Below are positions 8,398-16,763 of a stretch of 64,000 nucleotides of DNA, in pieces. The notes under the pieces were generated by a model. The model was given only the letters and a program-made list of their open reading frames with translations, searched no databases and was not told the origin of the DNA. The translations under genes and the position numbers were made by a program. Source of the DNA: Dehalococcoidia bacterium. GTDB lineage: Bacteria > Chloroflexota > Dehalococcoidia > Tepidiformales > Tepidiformaceae. The number at the start of each line of letters is the position of its first letter. Position 1 is the stretch's first letter. The DNA lies in NCBI GenBank assembly GCA_003104995.1, contig PQAO01000013.1:1-64000 (forward strand). Direction: 5' to 3'.

Positions 8398-8862
8398 TCA
8401 GTACTTCCCGCCCAGCTTGCGGTGGTCCCAGCTGTACACGTCCACCGGCTTCACCCGGATGACCACCCGCTTGCTGGCCACCTTGAGCGCGGCCTCCGGG
8501 GTGTCCGTCGGCGCCGGGATGCCGTTGTACTTCGCCCCCACCATCCCCATCACCTTCGCGCAGAACGGCGTGTCCTCGATGATCTCCGCGTCGCCTTCGA
8601 TCACCAGCCCGCGCAGCTCCGCGTAGGCCTTCCCGGCCTCCAGCATGCACGTCATCTTCGGATTGCGGCGCAGGTTCAGCACCTTCTGGCTCTTCGCGAA
8701 CGTGGTGAAGTGCACGTCCCCGTCGATGAGCACGTACCACATGGCCACCAGGTGCGGGTACCCCTTCGGGCCGATGGACGCGATCTGGATCGTCCACCCA
8801 TCGTTCAGGAACTGGTCCTGCTCCTCGGGCGTGAAGGCGATTGCTGAGCGGCGGCTGGGCAT
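8398..8862 (-). CDS. PPOX-class (pyridoxamine 5'-phosphate oxidase-like) flavin/F420-binding protein
   Basis: The 154-residue split-barrel protein has the signature of PPOX-class F420/FMN-dependent enzymes: GYPHLVAMWYV near residue 34, FTTFAKSQKVLNLRRNPKMT near 53, and a C-terminal VYSWDHRKLGGKY. Such proteins reduce or oxidise small molecules with F420 or FMN, but the substrate is unknown. ATG 8862 is chosen because AGGAG lies about 9 nt upstream and an extension would overlap the next gene. It is divergent from the next PPOX-type gene. Confidence 0.87.
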   Translation of the reverse strand: MPSRRSAIAFTPEEQDQFLNDGWTIQIASIGPKGYPHLVAMWYVLIDGDVHFTTFAKSQKVLNLRRNPKMTCMLEAGKAYAELRGLVIEGDAEIIEDTPFCAKVMGMVGAKYNGIPAPTDTPEAALKVASKRVVIRVKPVDVYSWDHRKLGGKY

Positions 8863-8938
8863 GGGAGCGTCTCCTGCGGAGTAAGATTCGTGCGCACAGT
8901 AGAGCCGCTCCACGCGGCCGGGGCAAGGAGACGCACCA

Positions 8939-9553
8939 ATGGCCACCTCGTTCGAGCACGGGCACGGCGCCCGCGATATCCAGGACCGCTTCGATACGCG
9001 CCGCCTGGCCGACGCCATCACCCGCACCACCCTCCACGCCACCTTGAGCGACGGCGACCGCGCCTTCATCGAGCGCATGGACATGTTCTTCATCGCTACC
9101 CAGGGCGCCAACGGCGGCCTCGACTGTTCCTACAAGGGTGGCGAGCCCGGGTTCGTCCGCGTCGTCGACGACCACACCATCGCCTTCCCCAACTACGACG
9201 GCAACGGCCAGTACATGACCGGCGGCAACATCCTGGAGACCGGGAAGGTCGGCCTCCTCTTCATCGACTTCCAGAACCAGTGGCGCGTGCGCGTCAACGG
9301 CACCGCCACCATCGACTTCGAAGACCCGCTGAAATCCGAGTGGCCCGAAGCCCAGTTCGTCGTCCGTGTCACCGCCGAGGAGGTCTTTCCGAACTGCCCG
9401 CGCTACATCCACAAGATGGAGCTGGTCGAACGCTCGGTGTTCGTCCCGAAGGCCAGCTGCGAAACGCCCGACCCCGATTGGAAGGACTACTTCGAAGACG
9501 CGCTCCCCGAAGCCCAGAAGGCCCGCCGCGCCGCCCGGAAGAGCCAGGCATGA
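8939..9553 (+). CDS. Pyridoxamine 5'-phosphate oxidase family protein
   Basis: This 204-residue FMN-binding split-barrel protein belongs to the group annotated as PPOX putative FMN-binding. Visible features are FFIATQGANGGLDCSYKGG (about 50-68), FPNYDGNGQYMTGGNI (FMN phosphate region) and FIDFQNQWRVRVNG. ATG 8939 has AAGGAG upstream. It overlaps PPK2 by 4 nt (ATGA), indicating translational coupling. Reaction unknown; it is not the PdxH of vitamin B6 synthesis, whose conserved active site differs. Confidence 0.85.
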   Translation: MATSFEHGHGARDIQDRFDTRRLADAITRTTLHATLSDGDRAFIERMDMFFIATQGANGGLDCSYKGGEPGFVRVVDDHTIAFPNYDGNGQYMTGGNILETGKVGLLFIDFQNQWRVRVNGTATIDFEDPLKSEWPEAQFVVRVTAEEVFPNCPRYIHKMELVERSVFVPKASCETPDPDWKDYFEDALPEAQKARRAARKSQA

Positions 9554-10356
9554 AGGACGGCCACCCGCACATCCCCGAGTTCGGCAAGAAGTTCGACCTT
9601 CGGGCCCTCGACCCCGACGAAACAAACGGCTACTCGAAGGAGGAGGCGGAAGCCGAGATCGCCGGCCTGCGCATCCGCATCAACGACCTCCAGGACAGGC
9701 TCTATGCCGACGAGCGCTACGCCATGCTGGTCGTCCTCCAGGGCATCGACACGGCCGGCAAGGACAGCACCATCAACAGCGTCTTCCAGGAAGTCGGCCC
9801 GATCGGCCTCCAGGTCGCCAGCTTCAAGGTGCCGACACCGGAGGAGCTCGCTCACGACTACCTCTGGCGCTACAAGAAGCAGTTGCCCGAGAGGGGCCAC
9901 ATTAAGATCTTCAACCGCTCCTACTACGAATCCGTCCTGGTCGAGCGCGTCAAGAACATCGCCTCGAAGGAGGCCTGGCAGCGCCGCTACCAGGACATCA
10001 ACGAGTTCGAGGACTACCTGGTCCGCAACGGCACGATCGTGATGAAGTTCTTCCTGGTGATTTCGAAGGGCGAACAGCGCGAACGGCTGCAGGAGCGCAT
10101 CGACAACCCCCGCAAGCAGTGGAAGTTCCGGCTCGGCGACCTCGACGACCGCAAGCTCTGGGACGAATACATCGAGGCGTTCGACGACGCGATCGAACGC
10201 TGCAACACGAAGACCGCCCCGTGGCACGTCGTCCCGGCCAACAAGAAGTGGTACCGCGACATCGTCGTCGCCCGCGCCCTGGTGGAGAAGCTCGAATCGC
10301 TCGACCTCCGCTACCCGCCGGGCGACCCCTCGGTCCTGGGCCTGAAGGTGGAATAG
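9550..10356 (+). CDS. ppk2: Polyphosphate kinase 2 family protein
   Basis: The 268-residue PPK2 transfers phosphate between polyphosphate and nucleotides. The Walker A motif GIDTAGKDST is near residue 65, Walker B/lid elements IFNRSYYESVLVERV near 120, and a lid-type RER...RIDNPRKQWKF near 175. IFNRSYYE is typical of class II/III enzymes that phosphorylate AMP or ADP from polyphosphate. The ATG overlaps the preceding stop by 4 nt, so this start is preferred over upstream in-frame codons. Cytosolic; links polyphosphate stores to the nucleotide pool. Confidence 0.93.
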   Translation: MKDGHPHIPEFGKKFDLRALDPDETNGYSKEEAEAEIAGLRIRINDLQDRLYADERYAMLVVLQGIDTAGKDSTINSVFQEVGPIGLQVASFKVPTPEELAHDYLWRYKKQLPERGHIKIFNRSYYESVLVERVKNIASKEAWQRRYQDINEFEDYLVRNGTIVMKFFLVISKGEQRERLQERIDNPRKQWKFRLGDLDDRKLWDEYIEAFDDAIERCNTKTAPWHVVPANKKWYRDIVVARALVEKLESLDLRYPPGDPSVLGLKVE

Positions 10357-10372
10357 CCCTCGGGCAGCGCGC

Positions 10373-12313
10373 TCACGGGCAGACCTGCCCCGGGGGACAG
10401 GGGTTTGGGGCAGGGGGAGCCGTCTCACCGGCGGGCGGGATTGTGGGCGCCAGCGTCGGCCCGCCGTCCGGGGTCGGGGTCGGGCTGGGTTCCACGGTCC
10501 GTGTTGGTGTGGCTGTTGCCGTCGGAGTCGGCTCCACAACGCGCGTTGGCGTTGGCGTTGGCGTTGGCGTCGCGGCCGGCGTGACTGCCAGGGTTGGCTC
10601 GGTGGGCCGTGCCGGTGTGGGCGTCGCGGTTGCCGCCGGAGGTTGCGCGGTCTCTCCTGCGCCTGCCCCGCCCGGCGCCACAGTCCCCTTCGCCGGAGAG
10701 CCCGGGATCGTGGCTGTGGGCGCCCGGGTTTCCGGCGGCGAGCCTGGCGTCCCGCTGGAATCCGCACCCCCGGCCGCCCCCGCAGGAGGGGTCCGCGTTT
10801 CGGCCGTGGGGCTCGTCAGTGCCTGCGTCTCCGTGGCCCCCGGCCCTGGCGTCCCGGGTGTGCCAGGGGACCCGCCTCCCCCGCCGCCGGCCACCACCGC
10901 GAACGCCCCCGCGAGGATGCCCAGCGCGGCAACCGTCGCGACAGCCACGCCCAACCACGGCAGGTGGGGTTTCCCCGCCGCAGGCGCTGGCCCGGGCGGT
11001 ATTGCGTCCGTGGTGGTGGCCGCCCACGGGAGCGTTTTCCCTATCCGCCCGGCGCGTCCCTTGCCCGCCCTGCCCGCCTTTGTGGGGATCTCTTCCGGCA
11101 CCAGCGCCAGCGGGTCCGCCACCGAGCCGTACATGCCGGGCCGCACCGGCTGACCCGGGACTCCGAGCGCCGGCGCCAGGCTCCCGGGTCCCATCGCCCG
11201 CTCAATCGTCGAGTCAAGCGCCCCCGTCCGCAGCTCAGCGAGGAACGTCCCCAGCGTGGCCCCCTCGACACAGATCGCCGCCGACTGTCTGCCCCACTCC
11301 GCCCGGAAGACCGTGTGCCCCCAGGTTGCGAACTCCGGGCGGACGCGGAACCCCGGGCGCTGCACGCAATCGACAACGTCGCCGAAAACGGACCGCCCCG
11401 GATTTCCCCCGGGCCGTTCCGGCCCCGCTTGGCGGCGCGGCGCGAGCGGTCCTGCCAGGGCGGCCTGGAGCAGGGCACCCCGCTGGTCGCGCTCCTTCGC
11501 TTCCAGCCGGTCGCAGGCCAGGTCCACTGCCGTTCGTGCCAGCTTCGCCAGCGAGACGCCCCCGCCCGCGGCCAGATCGATCGTATCGGCCGCCCCCGCC
11601 GCATAACTGTCGAACCCGAACGCTTCCGTGCGATGCAACCGGTACCCGAACCGCTCTTGCCCGGGAAGCAACCGCGCCGCGACCTCGGGCGAATACTCTC
11701 CGGCGGCGCACGCCCGGATGCTACCCACCGCGAACAGCGCCGCCAGCCGCAATCGCGCGCCATCGGCGTACTCGCCGCACAGTTCGAGCCGGCCCGGCCG
11801 GGGCCGCACATAGATCCCGAGCGACCCGGGTCCCTCGACCAGCCGCGCGAAGACCAGTCCGAACGTCAGGGCGTAAGTTCGGGCGATGTCCGCAGCGGTT
11901 TCACCCGGGAGGGCGACGCTGAGGTGCGTAGAGTACCCCTCGAGCCGGTAGCCGTCGCCGAGCGCCCGTTCGAGTTCCCGCCTGCCCGCGGCGGCCCAGG
12001 CGGCCACCTCATCGGCGAAGCCCGCCCCGGCCGGTACCGGCGGCGAAGCGGTTTCCGCCTCCATTCCATCGGCCGTCACGACCAATCCCGACCGTAGCCG
12101 GTACGCGTTCAGGTCTCCGGGATCGAGCTGGAGACCGTCCCAGTGCAGGCGGTGGATGAGCGTGCGAAAGTCCACCTGGCGCCCGTCCGCGCCGGCCACC
12201 CGGTACTCGCGTTCCACGCCAATGAGCGAACCCGCGAGCGGCGTTCCAGCCGTTGTCCGCCAGTCCGGACGACAGGCCTGCGACACCGGCGCCCGCGGCG
12301 ACAGTCGTTTCAT
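10373..12313 (-). CDS. Membrane-anchored glutamate-cysteine-ligase-like (amidoligase) protein with Pro/Thr-rich tail
   Basis: The 646-residue protein has three parts. Residues about 25-400 look like the GCS2/carboxylate-amine ligase fold: GVEREYRV (Glu34, Glu36) and ADGMEAET (Glu85, Glu87) match acidic metal ligands, GYSTHLSVAL (His130) matches the conserved xHxS strand, and YVRPRPGRLELCGEYADGAR resembles the substrate/ATP region. A transmembrane helix spans about 451-475. Residues 476-646 are a Gly/Pro/Thr-rich, probably extracytoplasmic tail ending in CPPGQVCP. ATG 12313 has GGAAGGA upstream. It lies 30 nt after a small repeat protein gene, which may be its substrate. The GCS assignment is by motif, so moderate; membrane anchoring of such an enzyme is unusual. 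Confidence 0.6.
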   Translation of the reverse strand: MKRLSPRAPVSQACRPDWRTTAGTPLAGSLIGVEREYRVAGADGRQVDFRTLIHRLHWDGLQLDPGDLNAYRLRSGLVVTADGMEAETASPPVPAGAGFADEVAAWAAAGRRELERALGDGYRLEGYSTHLSVALPGETAADIARTYALTFGLVFARLVEGPGSLGIYVRPRPGRLELCGEYADGARLRLAALFAVGSIRACAAGEYSPEVAARLLPGQERFGYRLHRTEAFGFDSYAAGAADTIDLAAGGGVSLAKLARTAVDLACDRLEAKERDQRGALLQAALAGPLAPRRQAGPERPGGNPGRSVFGDVVDCVQRPGFRVRPEFATWGHTVFRAEWGRQSAAICVEGATLGTFLAELRTGALDSTIERAMGPGSLAPALGVPGQPVRPGMYGSVADPLALVPEEIPTKAGRAGKGRAGRIGKTLPWAATTTDAIPPGPAPAAGKPHLPWLGVAVATVAALGILAGAFAVVAGGGGGGSPGTPGTPGPGATETQALTSPTAETRTPPAGAAGGADSSGTPGSPPETRAPTATIPGSPAKGTVAPGGAGAGETAQPPAATATPTPARPTEPTLAVTPAATPTPTPTPTRVVEPTPTATATPTRTVEPSPTPTPDGGPTLAPTIPPAGETAPPAPNPCPPGQVCP

Positions 12314-12343
12314 CGTCGCCAGGTCCTTCCAGAGGCCGTGTCG

Positions 12344-12754
12344 CTAGTTGGACTTCGATGAGTTCAGGTTCGTCGCCTCTGCCGGTTCGTCGCCTCCCGC
12401 CCCGGGGTCGCCCGCCCGTTCGGAGGTGTTCGACTTCGAGCCCTTTACCTTCGCGGCGTCTTCTGGCCCCGGGTCTCCTCCTGCAAGCCGGTTGATGTTC
12501 GACTTGGAGAGGTTGAGATTGCTGGCCCGCTCCGCATCCTTGGAGCCTTCGTCCTTGCGCCGTCCCGTTTCGGCGTTGGGGCTGTTGTCCTGCACGTACC
12601 CCGCGGCGCCCGCGGTCCGCTGGACTCCCTCCTCATCGATCGCGATCCCGCCACCTCCGCCTGCTGTCCGCTGCACGCCCTCCTCGCCGATGGCGATCCC
12701 GCTGCCGGCGCCCTCCTGCCGCCCACCGGTGTTCATCGTCTCTTTTTCACCCAC
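12344..12754 (-). CDS. Small repeat-rich, precursor-like protein
   Basis: This 136-residue hydrophilic protein has no signal peptide and no recognised family. It has two sets of repeats. [14 protein letters not shown] (19-32) and [14 protein letters not shown] (36-49) are near-identical. SKSN occurs three times (83-86, 106-109, 133-136), each within an N/K-x-x-SKSN context. The first two copies are followed by a GDPG-rich spacer, and the last copy is the exact C-terminus. GTG 12754 is supported by AAGGGG 7 nt upstream; ATG 12736 is an alternative. The layout of conserved leader-like repeats plus short repeated C-terminal cores next to an amidoligase-like enzyme resembles a modified-peptide precursor. 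That function is inference. Confidence 0.6.
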   Translation of the reverse strand: MGEKETMNTGGRQEGAGSGIAIGEEGVQRTAGGGGGIAIDEEGVQRTAGAAGYVQDNSPNAETGRRKDEGSKDAERASNLNLSKSNINRLAGGDPGPEDAAKVKGSKSNTSERAGDPGAGGDEPAEATNLNSSKSN

Positions 12755-12851
12755 AGCTCGACCCCTTTCCCTGCAATACTACGGACTACGGGGAAGCATA
12801 CTCCCGCCGCGCAAGGGCCTCGTCCCGGCACCGGCAACCCGCCTCTCTTCT

Positions 12852-12867
12852 GACAGCCTCCTGTCAC
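12852..12867. promoter_or_regulatory. 16-bp palindrome between uvrB and the amidoligase operon
   Basis: TGACAG-CCTC-CTGTCA is a perfect inverted repeat in the 166-bp divergent intergenic region, about 43 bp upstream of the uvrB -10 box and about 98 bp upstream of the repeat-protein start. It could bind a dimeric regulator of either gene. It does not match the E. coli or Bacillus LexA boxes I know. Confidence 0.4.
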
Positions 12868-12909
12868 CAATGACCCCGCCACCCATCCCCGTGCCACCCA
12901 AAGCCGGGT

Positions 12910-12915
12910 ACACTC
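12910..12915 (+). promoter_or_regulatory. Candidate -10 box of a leaderless uvrB promoter
   Basis: TACACT lies 5 nt before ATG 12921 with no Shine-Dalgarno between, so transcription would begin at or next to the start codon. Confidence 0.45.
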
Positions 12916-12920
12916 GATCA

Positions 12921-15041
12921 ATGGTCACCGCCCTCCCCGCCGGTTCCCCCGCGCCCTTCGCGCTCATCGCCGACTACGTCCCTACCGGCGACCAGCCCCA
13001 GGCGATCGAGAAGCTCGTCGAGGGCGTCAACCGCGGCGACCGCTACCAGACCCTCCTCGGCGTCACCGGCTCGGGCAAGACTTTCACCATGGCCAACGTC
13101 ATCCAGCAGACCGGCCGCCCCGCGCTCGTCCTCGCCCACAACAAGACGCTCGCCGCCCAGCTCTGCTCCGAGCTCAAGGAGTTCTTCCCCGAGAACGCCG
13201 TCGAGTACTTCGTCAGCTACTACGACTACTACCAGCCCGAGGCCTACATCCCCCGAACCGATACCTACATCGCCAAGGACGCGGACATCAACGAGGAGAT
13301 CGACAAGCTCCGCCACGCCGCCACCCGCGCCCTCTTCCAGCGCCGCGACGTGATCATCGTGGCGAGCGTGAGCTGTATCTACGGCCTTGGCGAGCCCGCC
13401 CAGTACCAGGAGTTCGTCCTCTCCTTTAAGAAGGGCAAGCCCTTCAGCCGCCAGGACGCCGTCCGCCGCATGGTTTCGATGCAGTACGAACGCAACGACC
13501 AGAACGTCGTCCGCGGCAAGTTCCGTGTCCGCGGCGATTCGCTCACCATCCTCCCCAGCTACGACGAACTCGCCGTCCGGGTCGATTTCTGGGGCGACGA
13601 AGTCGAACGCATCGTCGAACTCGACCCCCTCACCGGCGAGATCGTCGCCGAGCACGACGAAATCGACATCTACCCCGCCAAGCACTTCGTGACCACGTCC
13701 GACCGGATGGAAGGCGCCATCGCGGGCATCGAAAAGGAGCTCGAAGAGCAACTCGAAGTCTTCAAGCGCCAGGGCAAGATCCTCGAAGCCGCCCGCCTCG
13801 AAGAACGCACCCACTACGATATCGAGTCGCTCCGCGAGACCGGCTACTGCCCCGGCGTCGAGAACTACTCGCGCCACCTCCAGGAGCGTGAGCCCGGCTC
13901 CACGCCCTGGTGCCTCCTCGATTACTTCCCCGACGACTGGCTTCTCTTCGTCGACGAATCGCACATCACCCTGCCCCAGGTCCAGGGCCAGTTCTTCGGC
14001 GACCGGGCCCGCAAGGAAACGCTCGTCGAGTTCGGCTTCCGCCTCCCCAGCGCGCTCGACAACCGGCCGCTCACCTTCGAAGAGTTCGACCAGCACATCA
14101 ACCAGGCTGTCTTCGTGAGCGCGACACCCGCCGACTACGAAGTCCAGCGCTCCACCCAGGTGGTCGAACAGGTCATCCGCCCCACCGGCCTCCTCGACCC
14201 CGAGATCGTCGTCAAGCCCACGAAGAACCAGGTCGATGACCTGATGGACGAGATCCGGCTCGTCATCGACAAGGGCCAGCGCGCGCTCGTCACCACCCTC
14301 ACCAAGAAGATGGCCGAAGACCTCGCCGACTACCTCAAGGAGATGGGCATCAAGACCCACTACCTCCATGCGGAAGTCGAAACGCTGGACCGCGTCGAGA
14401 TCCTGCGCGACCTCCGCCTGGGCGTGTACGACGTCGTGGTCGGCATCAACCTCCTGCGCGAGGGCCTCGACCTCCCCGAGGTCTCGCTGGTCTGCATCCT
14501 CGATGCCGACAAGGAGGGCTACCTTCGCTCGAACCGGTCGCTTATCCAGACCATCGGCCGGGCCGCCCGCCACATCGAGGGCCGCGTCATCATGTACGCC
14601 GACAAGGTCACCCTGAGCATGCAGAACGCCATCGACGAGACCTACCGGCGCCGCCGCATCCAGGCGGAGTACAACCACGAGCACGGCATCGAAGCCATGA
14701 GCATCACCAAGGCGGTGCGCGACATCACCGACCACGTCCGGATGCAGGCTGCCGAGGAGAAAGCCGAGTACGACGCGGGCGCCCCCGCCTCCATGCCGAA
14801 GGACGAACTCCTCCGCATGGTGAAGGAACTCGAAACCCAGATGAAGACGGCGGCGAAGAACCTGGAGTTCGAAAAGGCCGCCGCCCTCCGCGACAAGGTG
14901 GTCGAGCTCCGTCGCGAGCTGGTCGGCACCGACGCCGAGGAGCTGGCCGCGTTCGCCGCTGCCGCGGGCCGGGGCGGCCCGCTTCGCTTCGGCCGCAGCC
15001 AGGCCGGTGGCCGGGACCGGGGCCGCCGCTACCGCCGGTAG
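12921..15041 (+). CDS. uvrB: Excinuclease ABC subunit B
   Basis: The 706-residue UvrB is the damage-verifying helicase-like subunit of nucleotide excision repair, acting with UvrA and UvrC. It has Walker [11 protein letters not shown] (about residues 48-57), the beta-hairpin [15 protein letters not shown] that clamps damaged DNA, helicase motif DESH ([11 protein letters not shown]), motif [11 protein letters not shown], and a C-terminal UVR domain ([20 protein letters not shown]) that contacts UvrC. ATG 12921 fits the family's N-terminus; an in-frame upstream extension to 12348 would cross the divergent gene and is rejected. Slightly longer than the usual ~670 aa because of N- and C-terminal tails. 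Confidence 0.98.
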   Translation: MVTALPAGSPAPFALIADYVPTGDQPQAIEKLVEGVNRGDRYQTLLGVTGSGKTFTMANVIQQTGRPALVLAHNKTLAAQLCSELKEFFPENAVEYFVSYYDYYQPEAYIPRTDTYIAKDADINEEIDKLRHAATRALFQRRDVIIVASVSCIYGLGEPAQYQEFVLSFKKGKPFSRQDAVRRMVSMQYERNDQNVVRGKFRVRGDSLTILPSYDELAVRVDFWGDEVERIVELDPLTGEIVAEHDEIDIYPAKHFVTTSDRMEGAIAGIEKELEEQLEVFKRQGKILEAARLEERTHYDIESLRETGYCPGVENYSRHLQEREPGSTPWCLLDYFPDDWLLFVDESHITLPQVQGQFFGDRARKETLVEFGFRLPSALDNRPLTFEEFDQHINQAVFVSATPADYEVQRSTQVVEQVIRPTGLLDPEIVVKPTKNQVDDLMDEIRLVIDKGQRALVTTLTKKMAEDLADYLKEMGIKTHYLHAEVETLDRVEILRDLRLGVYDVVVGINLLREGLDLPEVSLVCILDADKEGYLRSNRSLIQTIGRAARHIEGRVIMYADKVTLSMQNAIDETYRRRRIQAEYNHEHGIEAMSITKAVRDITDHVRMQAAEEKAEYDAGAPASMPKDELLRMVKELETQMKTAAKNLEFEKAAALRDKVVELRRELVGTDAEELAAFAAAAGRGGPLRFGRSQAGGRDRGRRYRR

Positions 15042-15046
15042 CTACC

Positions 15047-15346
15047 ATGGCATATACTGAAGAGGATGACGGATCCGTACTCGACTGGGACGAAGCCAAT
15101 GCAAACCACATCGAACGGCACGGCGTGGATCGTTGGGAGGCCGAGGAAGCGGTCCTTGACCCCGACCGCTACGCGCTCTCGCGCGGCTGGCACGGCGGTG
15201 AGTATCGATATGCGCTGGTTGGACGAACTGAGTCAGGGCGAACGCTTACGGTCGTGTCTGTTAGGCGCGGCTCCAGGCTTCGGGTCATCACGGCTCGAGA
15301 CGCGTCGCCGCGCGAGATCCGGCTCTACCGGAGGAACCGAAGATGA
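15047..15346 (+). CDS. brnT: BrnT-like toxin (DUF497)
   Basis: The 99-residue protein follows the BrnT pattern: DWDEANANHIERHGVDRWEAEEAV (starting near residue 13), a central EYRYALVGRTESGRTLTVV strand pair, and the C-terminal RLRVITARDASPREIRLY. BrnT is a RelE-fold ribonuclease toxin. It starts 5 nt after the uvrB stop with no evident ribosome site, so it may be translated by read-through coupling. It overlaps the antitoxin gene by 4 nt (ATGA). Confidence 0.87.
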   Translation: MAYTEEDDGSVLDWDEANANHIERHGVDRWEAEEAVLDPDRYALSRGWHGGEYRYALVGRTESGRTLTVVSVRRGSRLRVITARDASPREIRLYRRNRR

Positions 15347-15693
15347 AACCGTCTGAGTCCGAGCCTCTAATCGAGGTCAACTCCTGGGAGGATGTCCCTG
15401 CCTTCGCGTCTGAGGCTGAGGAGGCGGACTTCTGGGCAAGCCACAGCTTCGGGCCTGGGCTCACCGCCGAGGCCGAGGCTGGAACTTTGGACCTGGATGA
15501 CGTACTCCCGCCCCCGCGGGCGCGGACAGCGCCGGTGTCGCTCCGATTCGACACATCAACGATCCACCGGCTCAAGACGCTCGCACGGCGAAGAAACAAG
15601 GGTTACCAGACCCTCGCCAAGGAGTTCATCGCCGAACGCCTCTACGAAGAAGAGAAGCGCGAGGGCATCATCGGCGACTCCAAAGCCTCATAA
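15343..15693 (+). CDS. CopG/BrnA-like ribbon-helix-helix antitoxin
   Basis: The 116-residue partner contains the EEADFWASH motif (about residues 27-35) typical of CopG antitoxins of BrnT systems. It ends in a ribbon-helix-helix domain (VSLRFDTSTIHRLKTLARRR, then YQTLAKEFIAERL). It should bind BrnT through the N-terminal half and repress the operon through the RHH. The unit sits between uvrB and ruvC. Confidence 0.87.
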   Translation: MKPSESEPLIEVNSWEDVPAFASEAEEADFWASHSFGPGLTAEAEAGTLDLDDVLPPPRARTAPVSLRFDTSTIHRLKTLARRRNKGYQTLAKEFIAERLYEEEKREGIIGDSKAS

Positions 15694-15709
15694 CACCGAG
15701 CCGAACACC

Positions 15710-15958
15710 ATGCCCAGCCTCTACGAAGACCTTGCCCGGAAACTTTCAGCCAACCCCGGCCCCTCCAGGGGCGGCGGACCAAGGTTCGACATCAGCGTCT
15801 TGCTGTTCAATTCGCGCGGTGCGCTGAACGAGCTGTGGCTTGCCGCCGACCGGCATGTCCGGGTACCCAATAGCGGCTCTACTGCCGCACTGCGCGAGGC
15901 TGTCGAAGCGTTACGGCCCCTCTTTGGCGACCCTTCCCGCCAACCCCCGTCGCCGTGA
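15710..15958 (+). CDS. Hypothetical protein, 82 aa
   Basis: I do not recognise this short protein, which begins MPSLYEDLARKLSANP and is rich in Leu/Arg/Pro. It starts 16 nt after the antitoxin stop with a weak ribosome site and ends 46 nt before ruvC. It may be co-transcribed with the toxin-antitoxin pair. No motif was seen. Confidence 0.45.
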   Translation: MPSLYEDLARKLSANPGPSRGGGPRFDISVLLFNSRGALNELWLAADRHVRVPNSGSTAALREAVEALRPLFGDPSRQPPSP

Positions 15959-16004
15959 CACCCCCGCGTTCGCGCTTCCGCTCCGCATCCCGCACCATCG
16001 AGCC

Positions 16005-16487
16005 ATGCGCATTCTCGGCATCGATCCCGGCCTGAACATCACGGGCTACGGCGTCGTCGAGGTGGAGCGCGACCGCTGCGTGTACATCCGCCACGGCGTC
16101 TTCCGTACGAAACCGGCCCAGGCCAGGCTCGACCGGCTGCTCTACCTTCGCAACGAAGTCCGTGCCATCGCGGTCGAGTGCGCCGCCACCGCGGGCGCCA
16201 TCGAAGCGGGTTTCGTGGGCCAGAACATGCGCGCCGCCATGGCCCTGGGCGAAGCCCGCGCGGCGGCTTTTCTCGGCATGGCCGATGCCGGGCTCCAGGT
16301 CGCCGAGTACGCTCCCGCGCTCGTCAAGCAGACGGTTTCCGGCTATGGGCGGGGGGAAAAGAGCCAGGTCGCCGAGATGGTGCGCCTGCAGCTGGGGCTG
16401 AAGGCCACCCCTACTCCCGAGGACGCCGCCGATGCCCTGGCGGTCGCAATCACCCACTGGGCTCACGCCCGTCTCGGCGCCCTCTAA
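16005..16487 (+). CDS. ruvC: Holliday junction resolvase RuvC
   Basis: The 160-residue endonuclease cleaves Holliday junctions in the RuvABC pathway. The four acidic catalytic residues are present: Asp7 (GIDPGL), Glu67 (AIEAGF), Asp140 and Asp143 (EDAADALAVAITH). ATG 16005 gives the canonical N-terminus MRILGIDPGLNITGYG; longer in-frame versions have no family support. ruvA lies separately about 9 kb away, so the usual ruvCAB clustering is broken here. Confidence 0.97.
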   Translation: MRILGIDPGLNITGYGVVEVERDRCVYIRHGVFRTKPAQARLDRLLYLRNEVRAIAVECAATAGAIEAGFVGQNMRAAMALGEARAAAFLGMADAGLQVAEYAPALVKQTVSGYGRGEKSQVAEMVRLQLGLKATPTPEDAADALAVAITHWAHARLGAL

Positions 16488-16555
16488 TCCGGCTGATTCG
16501 TAACGGTTTTGATATATCCCGGCAGGTAAACACTGCACATCTTCCACCCGCGATG

Positions 16556-16700
16556 AGGTACGGTGATTTCGCCGAATCCTTCCCACGGAAGGAACGGGGG
16601 ACCCACCTACCGGGGTGAATTGCGCTCCATCGCGCATAGGCGACTTCCGACGCCGAACCCGTCAGCTAACCCCGCAGGCGTTCGGAGGGCGATCTTGGCC
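16556..16700 (+). ncRNA. Cyclic di-AMP riboswitch (ydaO/yuaA type)
   Basis: The leader contains the hallmark conserved segments of the ydaO aptamer in order: GCCGAATCC (16571-16579), CGGGGGACCCA (16595-16605), GGGGTGAAT (16612-16620) and CGAACCCGTCAGCTAACC (16654-16671), then GCAGGCG. These form the pseudo-symmetric c-di-AMP-binding fold. Known members usually switch expression off when c-di-AMP is high and often control potassium uptake or cell-wall genes. Here the switch precedes a protein of unknown function. The exact ends are approximate. Confidence 0.95.
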
Positions 16701-16715
16701 CTCCCATCAGTCCGT

Positions 16716-16740
16716 GAGCCACGCTCAAGCTGCGTGGCTC
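16716..16740 (+). promoter_or_regulatory. Expression-platform hairpin after the riboswitch
   Basis: GAGCCACGC-N7-GCGTGGCTC is a perfect 9-bp stem between the aptamer and ATG 16764. It has no T-run, so it could work as a weak terminator or a translation-control stem. The GGAGGA ribosome site at 16753-16758 lies outside it. Confidence 0.6.
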
Positions 16741-16763
16741 GCCCGGCCACATGGAGGACGATC

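Noticed and set aside
8890-9549. N-terminal extension of PPK2
   Set aside because: The frame is a shadow of the upstream oxidase-family gene; the ATGA overlap at 9550 is the natural start.
10440-10640. Short tandem DNA repeat (GTTGGC type)
   Set aside because: It encodes the Pro/Thr repeats of the amidoligase tail and needs no separate explanation.
12348-12920. N-terminal extension of UvrB
   Set aside because: It would cross the divergent repeat-protein gene and does not match the UvrB family start; ATG 12921 does.
12918-14735. 605-codon open frame on the minus strand
   Set aside because: Antisense to uvrB; Asp/Val/Gly/Leu composition is a mirror of the real codons.
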